From NCBI RefSeq assembly GCF_001641335.1, contig NZ_LVEM01000005.1:248001-312000 (forward strand): a stretch of 64,000 nt of DNA. Direction: 5' to 3'. How positions within the stretch are numbered: the stretch's first letter is position 1; every line of letters starts with the position of its first letter. Positions 1 to 8,776 of this stretch are shown in pieces. The DNA comes from Bradyrhizobium stylosanthis. GTDB lineage: Bacteria; Pseudomonadota; Alphaproteobacteria; Rhizobiales; Xanthobacteraceae. The notes beneath the pieces were generated by a model. It saw only the letters and a list, made by a program, of their open reading frames with translations. It was not told where the DNA came from and searched no databases. Position numbers and translations under genes: made by a program.

Positions 1-1035
1 CCCGATCTCAATCACGCGATCAAGCGCGATCCGCGCACCGGCATGCGCAGCGCCGACAACAATTGGGATTTCTGGACGCTGCTGCCCGAGGCGCTGCATC
101 AGGTCACCATCGTCATGAGCGAGCGCGGCATTCCCAGAAGCTACCGCCACATGCACGGCTTCAGCAGCCACACCTACAGCTTCATCAACGCAGCCAACGA
201 GCGGACCTGGGTCAAGTTTCACTTCCGCACCCAGCAGGGTATCGAGAACCTCTCGGACGCCGAGGCCGAGACGCTGGTCGGCAAGGACCGCGAATCCCAT
301 CAACGCGATCTGTTCGGCAGCATCGAGCGGGGCGAATTCCCGCGCTGGACCCTGTTCGTGCAGGTCATGACCGACGAACAAGCCAGGGCGTTTGCGTTCA
401 ACCCGTTCGATCTGACCAAGGTCTGGCCCAAGGCGAGCTTCCCGTTGATCGAGGTCGGCTATTTCGAGCTGAACCGCAATCCCGAGAACGTCTTCGCCGA
501 GGTCGAGCAGGCGTCCTTCTCGCCCGCCCATATCGTGCCCGGCATCGGCTTCTCGCCCGACAAGATGCTGCAGGCGCGCCTGTTCTCCTATGGCGACGCG
601 GCGCGCTATCGCCTCGGCGTCAACCATCATCTGATTCCGGTCAACGCTTCGAAATGTCCGTATCACAGCTACCATCGCGACGGTGCGATGCGGACGGACG
701 GCAATCTCGGCCGGACGCCGACCTATTTCCCGAACAGCCACGGCGAGTGGACCGACCAGCCGGATCTCAACGAGCCGCCGCTGGAGATCGACGGCGCGGC
801 CGCCCATTGGGATCATCGCGTCGATGATGACCATTATCAGCAGCCCGGCGATCTGTTCCGCAAGATGAACGCGGCGCAGCGGCAGATCCTGTTCGACAAC
901 ACGGCGCGCAGCGTCGGCGGCGCGGCGGTCCATATCCAGGAGCGGCACATCGCGAACTGCACGAAGGCCGACCCGGCCTATGGCGCCGGTGTCCGCAAGG
1001 CGTTGGAGCGCCTTGCCACGGTCCGCCCCGCATAG
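1..1035 (+). CDS. Heme catalase, C-terminal part (5' end outside window)
   Basis: Decomposes hydrogen peroxide to water and oxygen. The reading frame is open from base 1, so the gene starts before the window; 344 residues are visible against about 480-500 for a small-subunit catalase. The proximal heme-ligand block RLFSYGDAARYRLG is present, with the tyrosine codon at 589-591, and FELNRNPENVFAEVEQ is the usual catalase signature. The catalytic histidine and asparagine lie in the missing N-terminal part and cannot be checked. The C-terminal domain ends without a flavodoxin-like extension, so this is not a large-subunit enzyme. A strong hairpin follows the stop codon. Confidence 0.95.
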   Translation, partial: PDLNHAIKRDPRTGMRSADNNWDFWTLLPEALHQVTIVMSERGIPRSYRHMHGFSSHTYSFINAANERTWVKFHFRTQQGIENLSDAEAETLVGKDRESHQRDLFGSIERGEFPRWTLFVQVMTDEQARAFAFNPFDLTKVWPKASFPLIEVGYFELNRNPENVFAEVEQASFSPAHIVPGIGFSPDKMLQARLFSYGDAARYRLGVNHHLIPVNASKCPYHSYHRDGAMRTDGNLGRTPTYFPNSHGEWTDQPDLNEPPLEIDGAAAHWDHRVDDDHYQQPGDLFRKMNAAQRQILFDNTARSVGGAAVHIQERHIANCTKADPAYGAGVRKALERLATVRPA

Positions 1036-1049
1036 ACCGCTTCGAGAGG

Positions 1050-1112
1050 GATCCCGGGAAGAGACGGGTTTCAGGCCCAAGGGCCCGAAGCACGTCCCTC
1101 CCGGGATCGCCA
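1050..1112 (+). terminator. Nested hairpin downstream of the catalase gene
   Basis: GATCCCGGGA at 1050-1059 is perfectly complementary to TCCCGGGATC at 1099-1108. The pairing continues inward with few mismatches to a second stem of GGCCC, AAG, GGCCC. A short T stretch (ATTTTG) follows at 1112-1117. The position just after the catalase stop suggests a transcription terminator or an mRNA 3' stabiliser. The long loop and weak T run make this less than certain. Confidence 0.55.
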
Positions 1113-1237
1113 TTTTGTCATGGGTCATCGTCTCGGTTTGCCCGGGACTCCGGCGCAAAAATTGCTAGAAGTGTGAGGCTTCCTTCCTTTGGCTGGCCCA
1201 TCGTCAGGCCGCCTCATCGCGACATCCGGAGACCAGA

Positions 1238-2377
1238 ATGCCTTTCGATTTGATCCTGCGTGGCGGGCGGGTCGTTGACCCCTCGCAGAAGCTCGATGCC
1301 GTGACGGATGTCGCCTTTTCGGGCGGCAAGGTCGCGGCGATCGGCACCGGGCTCAAGGCCGATCCCGGCACCGATGTGCGCGACGTTTCCAAATACATCG
1401 TGACGCCGGGGCTGATCGATCTGCACACCCATGTCTATTGGGGCGGCACGTCGCTCGGCATCGATGCCGAGGAATTCTGCCGCCTGTCCGGCGTCACCAC
1501 CGCGGTCGACACCGGCAGCGCCGGCCCCGGAAATTTCGCGGGCTTCCGCAAGCACGTGATCGAGCCGAGCCAGGTCCGCATCCTGGCTTATCTGCACGTC
1601 TCGCATGCCGGCATCTTCGGCTTCTCGCACCGGATCATGGTCGGCGAGAGCGAGGAGCTCAGGCTGATGAATCCGATCGAGGCGGCCAAGGTGGCCGATG
1701 AAAACCGCGATCTCATCGTCGGCATCAAGGTGCGCGTCGGCCTGCATTCTTCGGGCACGTCAGGCGCCGTGCCGCTCGACATCGCGCTTGAGGTCGCGAA
1801 CGAGGTCGGCATGCCCTTGATGGCGCATATCGACCATCCGCCGCCGAGCTACGAGGACGTGCTGGCGCGCCTGCGTCCCGGCGACGTGCTGACCCATGCG
1901 TTCCGTCCCTTCCCCAACACGCCGGCGACGGCGCAGGGCACGGTGAAGAAGGCGGTGCTGGACGCACGCGAGCGTGGCGTGCTGTTCGATATCGGCCACG
2001 GCAAGGGCTCGTTCGCGTTCAAGACCGCGCGCGCGATGCTCGCCAACGGATTCTATCCGGACACCATCTCGTCCGACATCCATCAGCTCTGTATCGACGG
2101 CCCCGCTTTCGACCAGGTGACGACCATGTCGAAGTTCCTGTGCATGGGCATGGAGCTGTCGGACGTGATCGCGGCTTCGACCGTGAACGCGGCGATGGCG
2201 CTGCGCCGGCCCGAACTCGGCAGTCTCAAGCCCGGCAGCGTCGGCGACGCCACGCTGATCAGCATCAAGCAGGGCCAGTTCGACTATGAGGATGTCGTCG
2301 GCGAGCACCTGATCGGCGATCGCAAGATCGCGTCCGAAGGCGTCGTCATCGGCGGCCGCTGGTGGCACCCGAATTGA
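1238..2377 (+). CDS. Amidohydrolase/deacetylase-family metallohydrolase
   Basis: A 379-residue dihydroorotase-like amidohydrolase, cytoplasmic, expected to hydrolyse an amide or acetyl-amino substrate that cannot be named from sequence. The binuclear-metal set is visible: His63 and His65 in DLHTH, a candidate carbamylated lysine Lys164 in GIKVRVG, His197 in AHIDH, His220 in LTHAF and Asp280 in SSDIH. GGAGA lies about 10 bases before the ATG. It stands alone between the catalase and the convergent TlpA-like gene. Family assignment is firm; substrate is open, with N-acyl amino acids or a cyclic amide as possibilities. Confidence 0.85.
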   Translation: MPFDLILRGGRVVDPSQKLDAVTDVAFSGGKVAAIGTGLKADPGTDVRDVSKYIVTPGLIDLHTHVYWGGTSLGIDAEEFCRLSGVTTAVDTGSAGPGNFAGFRKHVIEPSQVRILAYLHVSHAGIFGFSHRIMVGESEELRLMNPIEAAKVADENRDLIVGIKVRVGLHSSGTSGAVPLDIALEVANEVGMPLMAHIDHPPPSYEDVLARLRPGDVLTHAFRPFPNTPATAQGTVKKAVLDARERGVLFDIGHGKGSFAFKTARAMLANGFYPDTISSDIHQLCIDGPAFDQVTTMSKFLCMGMELSDVIAASTVNAAMALRRPELGSLKPGSVGDATLISIKQGQFDYEDVVGEHLIGDRKIASEGVVIGGRWWHPN

Positions 2378-2384
2378 CGCAGCG

Positions 2385-2948
2385 CTAAGCCTGCTCGCGA
2401 TAGAACTGCAGCAGGCGCGCGCCCGCCGGTGAGAGCCAATCGGGCGCGCCCATGATGTAGCCCTCGACGCGACCGCTGGCGCCGACCAGATAGGTGATGG
2501 GCATGCCGAGGATGGAAAACATCGCCTTGGATGCCTCAGCCGCGGCGCCATAGGCGTCGGCATAGCAGGCGAGGTCTTTCACGGCGAGCCCGCCGAGAAA
2601 GCTGCGGATCTTGCCCAGGTCCTTCGTGTCCGTGCAGATCGCGACGATGTCGAGCCGGTCGGGGCGCGAGGCTTTGAGGCTTGCGAGCGTCGGCAGATCA
2701 AGCTTGCAGGCCGCGCACCAGGTCGCCCAGAAGTTCACCAGCGTGATGCGGCCCGGCTTCGCCTCCACGACCGCATCGCGGCCGTGGAGGTCCTGAAGCC
2801 TGAGCTGCGGCATCGATGCGTGCGGCCGCACCAGCGTGAACTGGCTGCGGCCGGCCTCGAACACCGGCGGCCAGCTCTCCTGCGCGCGGGCGGCGTGCGG
2901 GACAGCGAGAGAGGCTGCCGCGGCCATCAGGATCGATCGCCGCGACAT
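2385..2948 (-). CDS. TlpA-like thioredoxin-fold protein, exported
   Basis: A 187-residue thiol-disulfide oxidoreductase of the TlpA/ResA type. It begins MSRRSILMAAAASLA, a twin-arginine-like or Sec signal, and carries the active site WCAAC (Cys78, Cys81) in the context VNFWATWCAAC. It probably acts in the periplasm on protein or small-molecule thiols. The start at 2948 is preceded by GAAGG; a longer frame begins 30 bases upstream. It is the last gene of a three-gene set with the DsrE-like gene (22-nt gap) and doxX, so it likely supplies or removes electrons for that module. Confidence 0.85.
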   Translation of the reverse strand: MSRRSILMAAAASLAVPHAARAQESWPPVFEAGRSQFTLVRPHASMPQLRLQDLHGRDAVVEAKPGRITLVNFWATWCAACKLDLPTLASLKASRPDRLDIVAICTDTKDLGKIRSFLGGLAVKDLACYADAYGAAAEASKAMFSILGMPITYLVGASGRVEGYIMGAPDWLSPAGARLLQFYREQA

Positions 2949-2970
2949 CGCAATACCTTCGCGCGCGTCG

Positions 2971-3432
2971 TCACGCATGGATATAGGCCCAGCCCTTCAG
3001 TTGCAGATCGACGACGCGACCGATCCCGAACGGGACGAGGTTCGCGCCCGATATCAGCGGGATCGAGATCTGCTCCTTGGCTTCGGCGATGGTCTTCGAC
3101 GAGGCGCACATGCTGTAGGTGAGGTTGGGCACCGACTGCCGCAGCGTCGCCAGCGGTTCGACCAGCGGCGTCTTGTCTGCGCGGAAGACGTCGATGCCCT
3201 TGCCGTTGGCGACGACCTCGATCAGCAATCGCGCGCCCCGCTCGGCAAAATGCTTTGAGAGGTTGGCCGAGTAGCTGATCGCATGACCCATGACATAGGG
3301 CTCGTTGCTGTCGATCAGGATCACGACACCGTCGGCGAGACGATCCTCTTTGGCGGCGGCAGCGCCGCCGGCGGTGAGGATCGCGGTTCCGGCGAGCAGT
3401 CCCCTGCGGGACCATCCGTTGGCTGAGATCAT
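2971..3432 (-). CDS. DsrE/DsrF-like protein with Tat signal
   Basis: A 153-residue DsrE-family protein. The N-terminus WSRRGLLAGTAILTAGGAAAA is a good twin-arginine signal, so the protein is probably periplasmic, unlike cytoplasmic DsrEFH. The mature part has the family's alternating alpha/beta pattern, and one conserved-looking cysteine, Cys109 in YSMCASS, fits a persulfide-carrying role. That function is inferred from the family, not proven. It lies between doxX and a TlpA-like thioredoxin, which points to periplasmic sulfur or thiol chemistry. Confidence 0.8.
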   Translation of the reverse strand: MISANGWSRRGLLAGTAILTAGGAAAAKEDRLADGVVILIDSNEPYVMGHAISYSANLSKHFAERGARLLIEVVANGKGIDVFRADKTPLVEPLATLRQSVPNLTYSMCASSKTIAEAKEQISIPLISGANLVPFGIGRVVDLQLKGWAYIHA

Positions 3433-3453
3433 GGCGGCGAGGCTCCAGCCGGG

Positions 3454-3882
3454 TCAGAACTGCCGCGCTGCGATCGGTGCCTTGCTGTTGCGTCCCCACA
3501 GCACGAACAGGCTGAGCGCGAGCAGGACGATGTTGAGCGGTGTCGTCGCCGCTTCGCCGCGCGAGAGATGGAAGGCGAATGCGAACACCTGCAGCACGGA
3601 GCAGCCCAGCGCGGCCAACACCGTCAGTCGCGGCAGGATCCGCGTCAGCGACGGCAGAAGAATGCCGATGCCACCGGCGAGATCGACCAGGGCGACGGAA
3701 CGGACGAATGTTTCGGAATACTCCCCGGCAAATGGCATCATCGCGGCCAGCTGCGGAATCGGCGTGGTCAGCTTGACGAACCCGGCCGAGATGAAGACGA
3801 AGGCGAGGACGACCTGGGCGGCCCAGAGGCCGATGCGGAGGGCGCGGCCGGGGGTGGCGGTCTCGAAGGTGGTGGTGGACAT
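3454..3882 (-). CDS. DoxX-family membrane protein
   Basis: A 142-residue integral membrane protein with four hydrophobic segments, matching DoxX/MauE-type proteins (AFVFISAGFVKL in the first segment, ALVDLAGGIGILLP in the second). Members often partner with thiol-disulfide or respiratory enzymes. The start at 3882 has GGAG about 9 bases upstream; a longer frame would add 11 residues. It is the first gene of a doxX, DsrE, TlpA operon and is divergent from a LysR regulator. Confidence 0.85.
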   Translation of the reverse strand: MSTTTFETATPGRALRIGLWAAQVVLAFVFISAGFVKLTTPIPQLAAMMPFAGEYSETFVRSVALVDLAGGIGILLPSLTRILPRLTVLAALGCSVLQVFAFAFHLSRGEAATTPLNIVLLALSLFVLWGRNSKAPIAARQF

Positions 3883-3939
3883 GGTGGTTCTCCGGGATGT
3901 GAGGGTTGCCACCATTTGATGGTTTCTCCATTTTTGATC

Positions 3940-3945
3940 ATTATA
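3940..3945 (-). promoter_or_regulatory. Possible -10 element for the doxX operon
   Basis: Read on the minus strand, 3945-3940 is TATAAT, an exact -10 hexamer 58 bases before the doxX start. No good -35 is seen 16-18 bases upstream, consistent with an activator-dependent promoter. An inverted repeat ACCAT-TTG-ATGGT lies at 3911-3923. The divergent LysR gene makes a regulated promoter likely here. Confidence 0.4.
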
Positions 3946-3985
3946 TGTTCTGGGATAGGTTCATTTCCTGGGTGTTGATGATTTC

Positions 3986-4870
3986 ATGGATTCTCTGGTC
4001 AGCATGAGGGTGTTTTGCCTGGTCGCCGAGCTGAAGAGCTTTGCGGCTGCGGCGCAGCGCCTGCGCATTTCGCCCGCCATGGCGAGCAAGCACGTGATGC
4101 AGCTCGAGAAGCGGCTGGGCACGCGGCTGCTCAACCGGACCAGCCGGCGCGTCAGCCTGAGCGAGAGCGGCACGCTCTATTTCGAGCAGACGCGGCAGAT
4201 GCTGGATTCGCTCGACGAGGTCGAGGCCGCCGTCAGCCATGCGACGGTCGTTCCGCGCGGCACGCTGCGGCTGACCGCGCCGGTGTGGATGGCGAACACG
4301 ATCTTCGCAAGCGTGCTGGCGGATTATCAGGCGCGATATCCGGATGTGCGCCTCGACGTCGATCTCAGCGGGCGGCTGGTCAACCTCGTGGAGGAGGGAT
4401 TCGATCTCGCTTTGCGCGCGACCGCCGCGCCGGACGAAGCGCTGATCGCGCGCCCCATCACCAACGTTCCCTTCTACATGGTCGCCGCGCCGGCCTACCT
4501 CAAACGCGCGGGGCGCCCGGCCAGGATCGCCGACATCGCCGGCCATGCGCTGTTGCACTACGCGCTTTATCCCGGCGAGAGCTTTTCCTTCGAAGGCGAG
4601 AACGGCCCCGAGACGATCAAGCTCGACCCGGTGCTTCGCAGCGCCAACGAGACGCTGCTGCACATGGCCGCGCTCGAAGGCATGGGCCTCGCCTTCCTGC
4701 CGAAATGGCTGGTCGCCGCCGACATCGCCGCCGGGCGTCTCGAACACCTCATGCCGGACCACGTCGTCTTCGTCGGCAAGCTGTTCGCGGTCTATCCGAG
4801 CCGCAAATACCTCTCCGCGAAGGTCAGGACCTTCATCGACTTCGTCGCCGCCGACAAGCGGATGAGGTAG
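3986..4870 (+). CDS. LysR-family transcriptional regulator
   Basis: A 294-residue LysR-type regulator. The N-terminal winged helix-turn-helix spans about residues 1-60 (FAAAAQRLRISPAMASKHV, then LGTRLLNRTSRRVSLSE) and is followed by a periplasmic-binding-fold effector domain. The HTH sequence resembles the large CrgA/DsdC-like subgroup. It is divergent from doxX across a 103-base AT-richer gap, so the doxX-DsrE-TlpA operon is its likely target. The effector is unknown. The ribosome-binding site is weak. Confidence 0.9.
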   Translation: MDSLVSMRVFCLVAELKSFAAAAQRLRISPAMASKHVMQLEKRLGTRLLNRTSRRVSLSESGTLYFEQTRQMLDSLDEVEAAVSHATVVPRGTLRLTAPVWMANTIFASVLADYQARYPDVRLDVDLSGRLVNLVEEGFDLALRATAAPDEALIARPITNVPFYMVAAPAYLKRAGRPARIADIAGHALLHYALYPGESFSFEGENGPETIKLDPVLRSANETLLHMAALEGMGLAFLPKWLVAADIAAGRLEHLMPDHVVFVGKLFAVYPSRKYLSAKVRTFIDFVAADKRMR

Positions 4871-4890
4871 CGCCTGCGGACCGGGGCCCG

Positions 4891-5616
4891 TCAGTCGCGG
4901 CCCGCCTCCATGATCGCGTTGGCGATACGCGCCGGGTCGGTGAAGCAGAGTTCGTGGCTTCCCGGCAGCTGCACGAGTCGGAACAGGCCGAGCTTCTCCG
5001 ACAGCCGCGGGTGCCAGGGATGGCTATGCGGCATCGCGATGTCCTCGGTGCAGTTGATGTAGGACTTGGCCAGCGGCATCTCCGCCGGATTGGTCTTGAG
5101 CGTGATTTTTTCGGTGATGGTCGCCAGCGGATGAGGGTTGAGCACGTCATAGGCGCGCTGCGCCGTCTCAAGATCGGCATCGTTGATGAAGGCTTCACGC
5201 CAGATCGGGAAGGGCAGCACCACCGAGCCGTCGCCGCGTTCGGCCGCGATCGCCTCGAACAGTCCGATAAAGTGCGGCGGCACCATGTCGGTGATGCCTT
5301 CGCCATTGTTGGGCACGAAGGCGTTCCAGTAGACGAGACGGCGGATGCGCTCGGGCGCGAGGTCGGCAACCCCGGTGATGACCATGCCGGCATAGGAATG
5401 ACCGAGCAGGATGACGTCGTTGAGATTATTTTCGGCGAGGTAGTCGACGATCGACTGGATTGCCTCCTTTAGCCCGGTCGTCTTGGCATCACCCGGGCGG
5501 TTGCCTTTGATCGTCGGCAGGTAGACCTGATGGCCGGCGGCGCGGATCGGAGCCGCGACAGGCTCGAGCTCGGCACCGGTGTGCCAGGCGGCATGGACGA
5601 GAACGTAGGTCGACAT
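4891..5616 (-). CDS. Alpha/beta hydrolase, plant methylesterase/EstC-like
   Basis: A 241-residue alpha/beta-hydrolase. The nucleophile elbow GHSYAG carries the serine, and PGSHELCFTDP near the C-terminus carries the catalytic histidine. The start MSTYVLVHAAWHTG is typical of the group related to methylesterases and hydroxynitrile lyases. GGGGGAG lies 9 bases before the ATG at 5616; a longer frame would add 52 unlikely residues. No partner gene is obvious, and the substrate is unknown. Confidence 0.85.
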   Translation of the reverse strand: MSTYVLVHAAWHTGAELEPVAAPIRAAGHQVYLPTIKGNRPGDAKTTGLKEAIQSIVDYLAENNLNDVILLGHSYAGMVITGVADLAPERIRRLVYWNAFVPNNGEGITDMVPPHFIGLFEAIAAERGDGSVVLPFPIWREAFINDADLETAQRAYDVLNPHPLATITEKITLKTNPAEMPLAKSYINCTEDIAMPHSHPWHPRLSEKLGLFRLVQLPGSHELCFTDPARIANAIMEAGRD

Positions 5617-5740
5617 TTTGTGGCTCCCCCGCGGGATGCGGTTCGGCCGACATGAATTGGGTCCTTTGCGGCGCTCGGAAGGCGCGTCGGGACAACTCTC
5701 GTTGTGCGAGATGTGAACGGGCACGCCGTCTTTTTTGGCC

Positions 5741-5777
5741 AGCCCCGCGCGCAATTGCGCACGAGGCCGCAACGACA
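5741..5777. repeat. Remnant of a palindromic repeat arm
   Basis: AGCCCCGCGCGCAATTGCGC followed by ACGAGGCCGCAACGAC resembles the right arm of the 14311-14450 repeat, where a GTGCGCAATTGCGCAC palindrome sits inside the arm. It appears decayed, and no left arm was found nearby. Confidence 0.45.
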
Positions 5778-5848
5778 GCTATTCCTGAGGAGGCCATGTC
5801 GCCTTGATCGTCGTTGCCCGACGCAGGACCAGCCCTGCAGCGAGCTGA

Positions 5849-6994
5849 TCACAAGGATCTGGCGATCAACAGCTTCATGATCTCGTTGGTGCCGCCATAG
5901 ATCTTCTGGATGCGGGAATCGATGAAGATGCGGGAGATCGGGTATTCCTGCATGTAGCCGTAGCCGCCGAACAACTGGAGGCATTCGTCGGCGGTCTGCA
6001 CCTGCTTGTCCGAGCACCAGTATTTCGCCATTGACGCCGTGACGGTGTCGAGGTCCCCGGCGACCAGCCGCTCGATGCACCAGTCGACGAAGACGCGTGC
6101 GATCATCGCCTCGGTCTTGCGCTCGGCGAGCGTGAAGGCGGTGTTCTGAAAATCCAGCAGCGGCTTGCCGAACGCCTTGCGCTCCTTGGTGTAATCGACG
6201 GTGAGCTTGACCGCGCGCTCCATCGCGGCAACGGCGCCGACCGCGAGCGCGAGGCGTTCCTGCGGCAATTGCTGCATCAGCTGGACGAAGCCTTGGCCTT
6301 CCTCCTTGCCGAGCAGGTTTTCTGGCGGCACCGTGACGTTGTCGAAGAACAGCTCCGACGTATCGGAGGCGTGCAGGCCGATCTTGTCGAGGTTGCGCCC
6401 GCGCTTGTAACCGTCGGCACCTTCAGTTTCGACCACGATCAACGAAATGCCTTTTGCCCCGGCCTCTCCGGTGCGCGCGACCACGATGACGAGGTCGGCA
6501 GCCTGGCCGTTGGTAATGAAGGTCTTCTGGCCGTTGATGACGTAGGAATTGCCCTGCTTCTTGGCCGTGGTCTTGACGGCCTGCAGGTCCGAGCCGGTGC
6601 CGGGCTCGGTCATGGCGATGGCGCCGACCATCTCGCCCGAGGCCATCTTCGGCAGCCAGCGCTTCTTCTGCTCCTCCGAGCCGTAATTGAGGATGTAGTG
6701 TGCGACGATGGCGCTGTGCACGGAGACGCCGGTGGTCAGCTCCGGCACGGTGCTTTCGAGATCGTCCAGCACCGCGGCGTCATAGGCGAACGTGGCGCCG
6801 AGCCCGCCATATTCCTCCGGCACGCTCGCCAGCAGCGCGCCCATCTCGCCGAGCCCACGCCAGGCGAAGCGGTCGACCATCTTCTGCTCGCGCCATTTCT
6901 CGGCATGCGGCGCCAGGTCCTTGGCAAGATACTTCCGGAACTGGTCGCGGAAGACGTCGAGCTCTTCGGTCATCCAGGAGGAGCGGTAGGACAT
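5849..6994 (-). CDS. Acyl-CoA dehydrogenase, long-chain type
   Basis: A 381-residue FAD flavoenzyme that oxidises acyl-CoA to trans-2-enoyl-CoA, passing electrons to ETF. The substrate-binding block is AMTEPGTGSDLQ and the C-terminus is YGGTNEIMKLLIARSL. The residue before GTNEI is glycine where medium- and short-chain enzymes have the catalytic glutamate. In long-chain and isovaleryl enzymes the base sits on helix G instead, and LPQERL supplies that glutamate here. Resemblance to mammalian LCAD is clear throughout. GAGG precedes the ATG at 6994. No ETF or thiolase gene is adjacent. Confidence 0.92.
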   Translation of the reverse strand: MSYRSSWMTEELDVFRDQFRKYLAKDLAPHAEKWREQKMVDRFAWRGLGEMGALLASVPEEYGGLGATFAYDAAVLDDLESTVPELTTGVSVHSAIVAHYILNYGSEEQKKRWLPKMASGEMVGAIAMTEPGTGSDLQAVKTTAKKQGNSYVINGQKTFITNGQAADLVIVVARTGEAGAKGISLIVVETEGADGYKRGRNLDKIGLHASDTSELFFDNVTVPPENLLGKEEGQGFVQLMQQLPQERLALAVGAVAAMERAVKLTVDYTKERKAFGKPLLDFQNTAFTLAERKTEAMIARVFVDWCIERLVAGDLDTVTASMAKYWCSDKQVQTADECLQLFGGYGYMQEYPISRIFIDSRIQKIYGGTNEIMKLLIARSL

Positions 6995-7120
6995 GGTTAC
7001 CTCGGTTGATGCGCAGTTCCGGCTTGGTAAGCCAGGGCGGCGCGGCAATTATTGTGTTTTCAGGCTGCGCCGGTGACGCTACCAAGGCGGCCGTAACAGC
7101 ATCTGTCGGGATGGCTGATT

Positions 7121-7798
7121 GTGACAACCAAAACTCAAGAGCTCAAGCTCGACATCGAGCGCATCGGCACGGTCTCGGCGATCCTGACGCAGCCGGACGG
7201 CGCGCGGGCCTGTTGCGTCCTGGCACATGGCGCCGGCGCCGACATGCGGCATGCGTTCATGGCGAAGACCGCAGAAGGTCTCGCGGATCGCGGCATCGCG
7301 ACGTTCCGCTTCAATTTCCCCTACATGGAAGAGAAGAAGGGGCGCCCCGACCAACCCGCCGTCGCGCACGCTACCGTCCGCGCGGCCGTGGCGGAGGCAG
7401 CAAAGCTCTGTCCCGGCGTGCTGCTCGTCGCGGGCGGAAAATCGTTCGGCGGGCGCATGACCTCGCAGGCGCAGTCGAAGGCGCCGCTTCCGGGCGTGAA
7501 GGGATTAGCCTTCCTCGGCTTCCCCCTGCACGCCGCCAAGAAGCCGTCGTCCGAGCGCGCCGAGCACCTCGCCGGCATCGCCATCCCCATGCTGTTCCTG
7601 CAGGGAACGCGCGACGAGCTCGCCGATCTCGGCCATCTCAAGCCTGTGATCACCTCGCTCGGGGCCAAGGCAAGGCTGCATGAGGTCGAAGGCGGGGACC
7701 ATTCGTTCGCGGTGCTGAAGAAGTCGGGTCGGACGAATGAAGAGGCTCTCACCGAAGTGCTCGATACGCTCGCGGCCTGGATCGACCAAATCGCCTGA
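7121..7798 (+). CDS. Alpha/beta-fold hydrolase, dienelactone-hydrolase/KANL3-Tex30-like
   Basis: A 225-residue alpha/beta-hydrolase-fold protein starting at a GTG codon. It shows LAHGAGADMRH near the N-terminus, GGKSFGGRM as the nucleophile elbow (serine inside GKSFGG), a late aspartate in LQGTRDELAD and a histidine in EGGDHSF, a complete Ser-Asp-His set. The pattern matches the bacterial Tex30/KANL3-like group, whose substrates are mostly unknown. Upstream GGGATGG is only a weak ribosome-binding site. The stop lies 3 bases from the convergent next gene inside a perfect palindrome. Confidence 0.8.
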   Translation: MTTKTQELKLDIERIGTVSAILTQPDGARACCVLAHGAGADMRHAFMAKTAEGLADRGIATFRFNFPYMEEKKGRPDQPAVAHATVRAAVAEAAKLCPGVLLVAGGKSFGGRMTSQAQSKAPLPGVKGLAFLGFPLHAAKKPSSERAEHLAGIAIPMLFLQGTRDELADLGHLKPVITSLGAKARLHEVEGGDHSFAVLKKSGRTNEEALTEVLDTLAAWIDQIA

Positions 7799-7801
7799 GG
7801 C

Positions 7802-8776
7802 TCAGGCGGAATAGAGCCCCTTGTCGCGCGCCTTCTGGATCGCAAGCGCGGCGATCAGGTCGAGCGTCGGCGTGGACAGGCCGGCGGTGCGCGCGAAGGC
7901 GGCGGGCGCCTTTACCAGCACGTCGATCTCCATGGCTCGGCCAAGCTCGTAATCCTGCAGCAGCGACGGCTTGTGGTTGGGGGCGGGGCCGCTGCGCGTC
8001 ACGCGTTTGACCTCGGGGATGAAGTGCTGGGCGATGTCGTTGGCCTCGTTCAGCATGCGCGGAATGACGTCGGCAAAGGCGGGGTCGTCGCGTACCCCGC
8101 GCGCGGTCTGGCCGGTGAGCAGGCACAGCACCGACAGCGACATGTTGGTCAGCAGCTTTGACCAGATCGCCTCACGGATCTCGGCCACCGGCGGCGATTC
8201 CAGCCGCGCGTCGTTGAGGGCATTGCGAAGCTTCGTGATGCGCTCGCAATTGCGGTCGTCGCATTCGCCGATCAGGAGGCGGTTGCGGTCCGGGGTGAGA
8301 TTGTGAACCACGCCGGGCGCGGTCACTTCGTTGGACGAGAAGATGACGCCGCCGATGATGCGCTCCTTCGGAATGCAGGCGCGCAGACGTCCGCCGGGGT
8401 CGAGGAAGGAGATATCAGGCGGGGTCGGATGCCGCGGCGGCAGGCCGATGCCGTACCACCAGGGAATGCCGTTCTGGGCGAAGACGATGGCGGTATCGTC
8501 CTGCAGCAGCGGCTTGATGCTGGAGACCAGCCCGGTCAGCGCGGTCGCCTTCAGCGTGGAGATCACGACGTCCTGCGGGCCGAGCTGGGCCGGGTCGCCC
8601 GATGCGTTCACCTTGGCGGACACCTCGGAATCGCCGACGCGCAGCTTAAGGCCATTGGCGCGGACTGCCTCGAGATGCGCCCCCCGCATCACGCACGAGA
8701 CGTCGTGGCCGGCGCGCGCCAGCCGTACCGCAATGTGGCTGCCGACGGCGCCCGCGCCGAAAATGCAGATGCGCAT
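7802..8776 (-). CDS. Ketopantoate reductase (PanE/ApbA) family enzyme
   Basis: A 324-residue NADP-dependent dehydrogenase. The N-terminal Rossmann motif is MRICIFGAGAVGSHIAVRLA, and the C-terminal helical domain holds the family lysine region (AIWSKLLTNMSLSVL). The reaction for true PanE is 2-dehydropantoate to pantoate in CoA synthesis. Alphaproteobacteria carry several paralogues, so the assignment to pantothenate synthesis is not secure. The start at 8776 is chosen because the Rossmann strand begins there and AGGGAC lies upstream; the longer frame adds 44 non-conserved residues. Confidence 0.85.
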   Translation of the reverse strand: MRICIFGAGAVGSHIAVRLARAGHDVSCVMRGAHLEAVRANGLKLRVGDSEVSAKVNASGDPAQLGPQDVVISTLKATALTGLVSSIKPLLQDDTAIVFAQNGIPWWYGIGLPPRHPTPPDISFLDPGGRLRACIPKERIIGGVIFSSNEVTAPGVVHNLTPDRNRLLIGECDDRNCERITKLRNALNDARLESPPVAEIREAIWSKLLTNMSLSVLCLLTGQTARGVRDDPAFADVIPRMLNEANDIAQHFIPEVKRVTRSGPAPNHKPSLLQDYELGRAMEIDVLVKAPAAFARTAGLSTPTLDLIAALAIQKARDKGLYSA

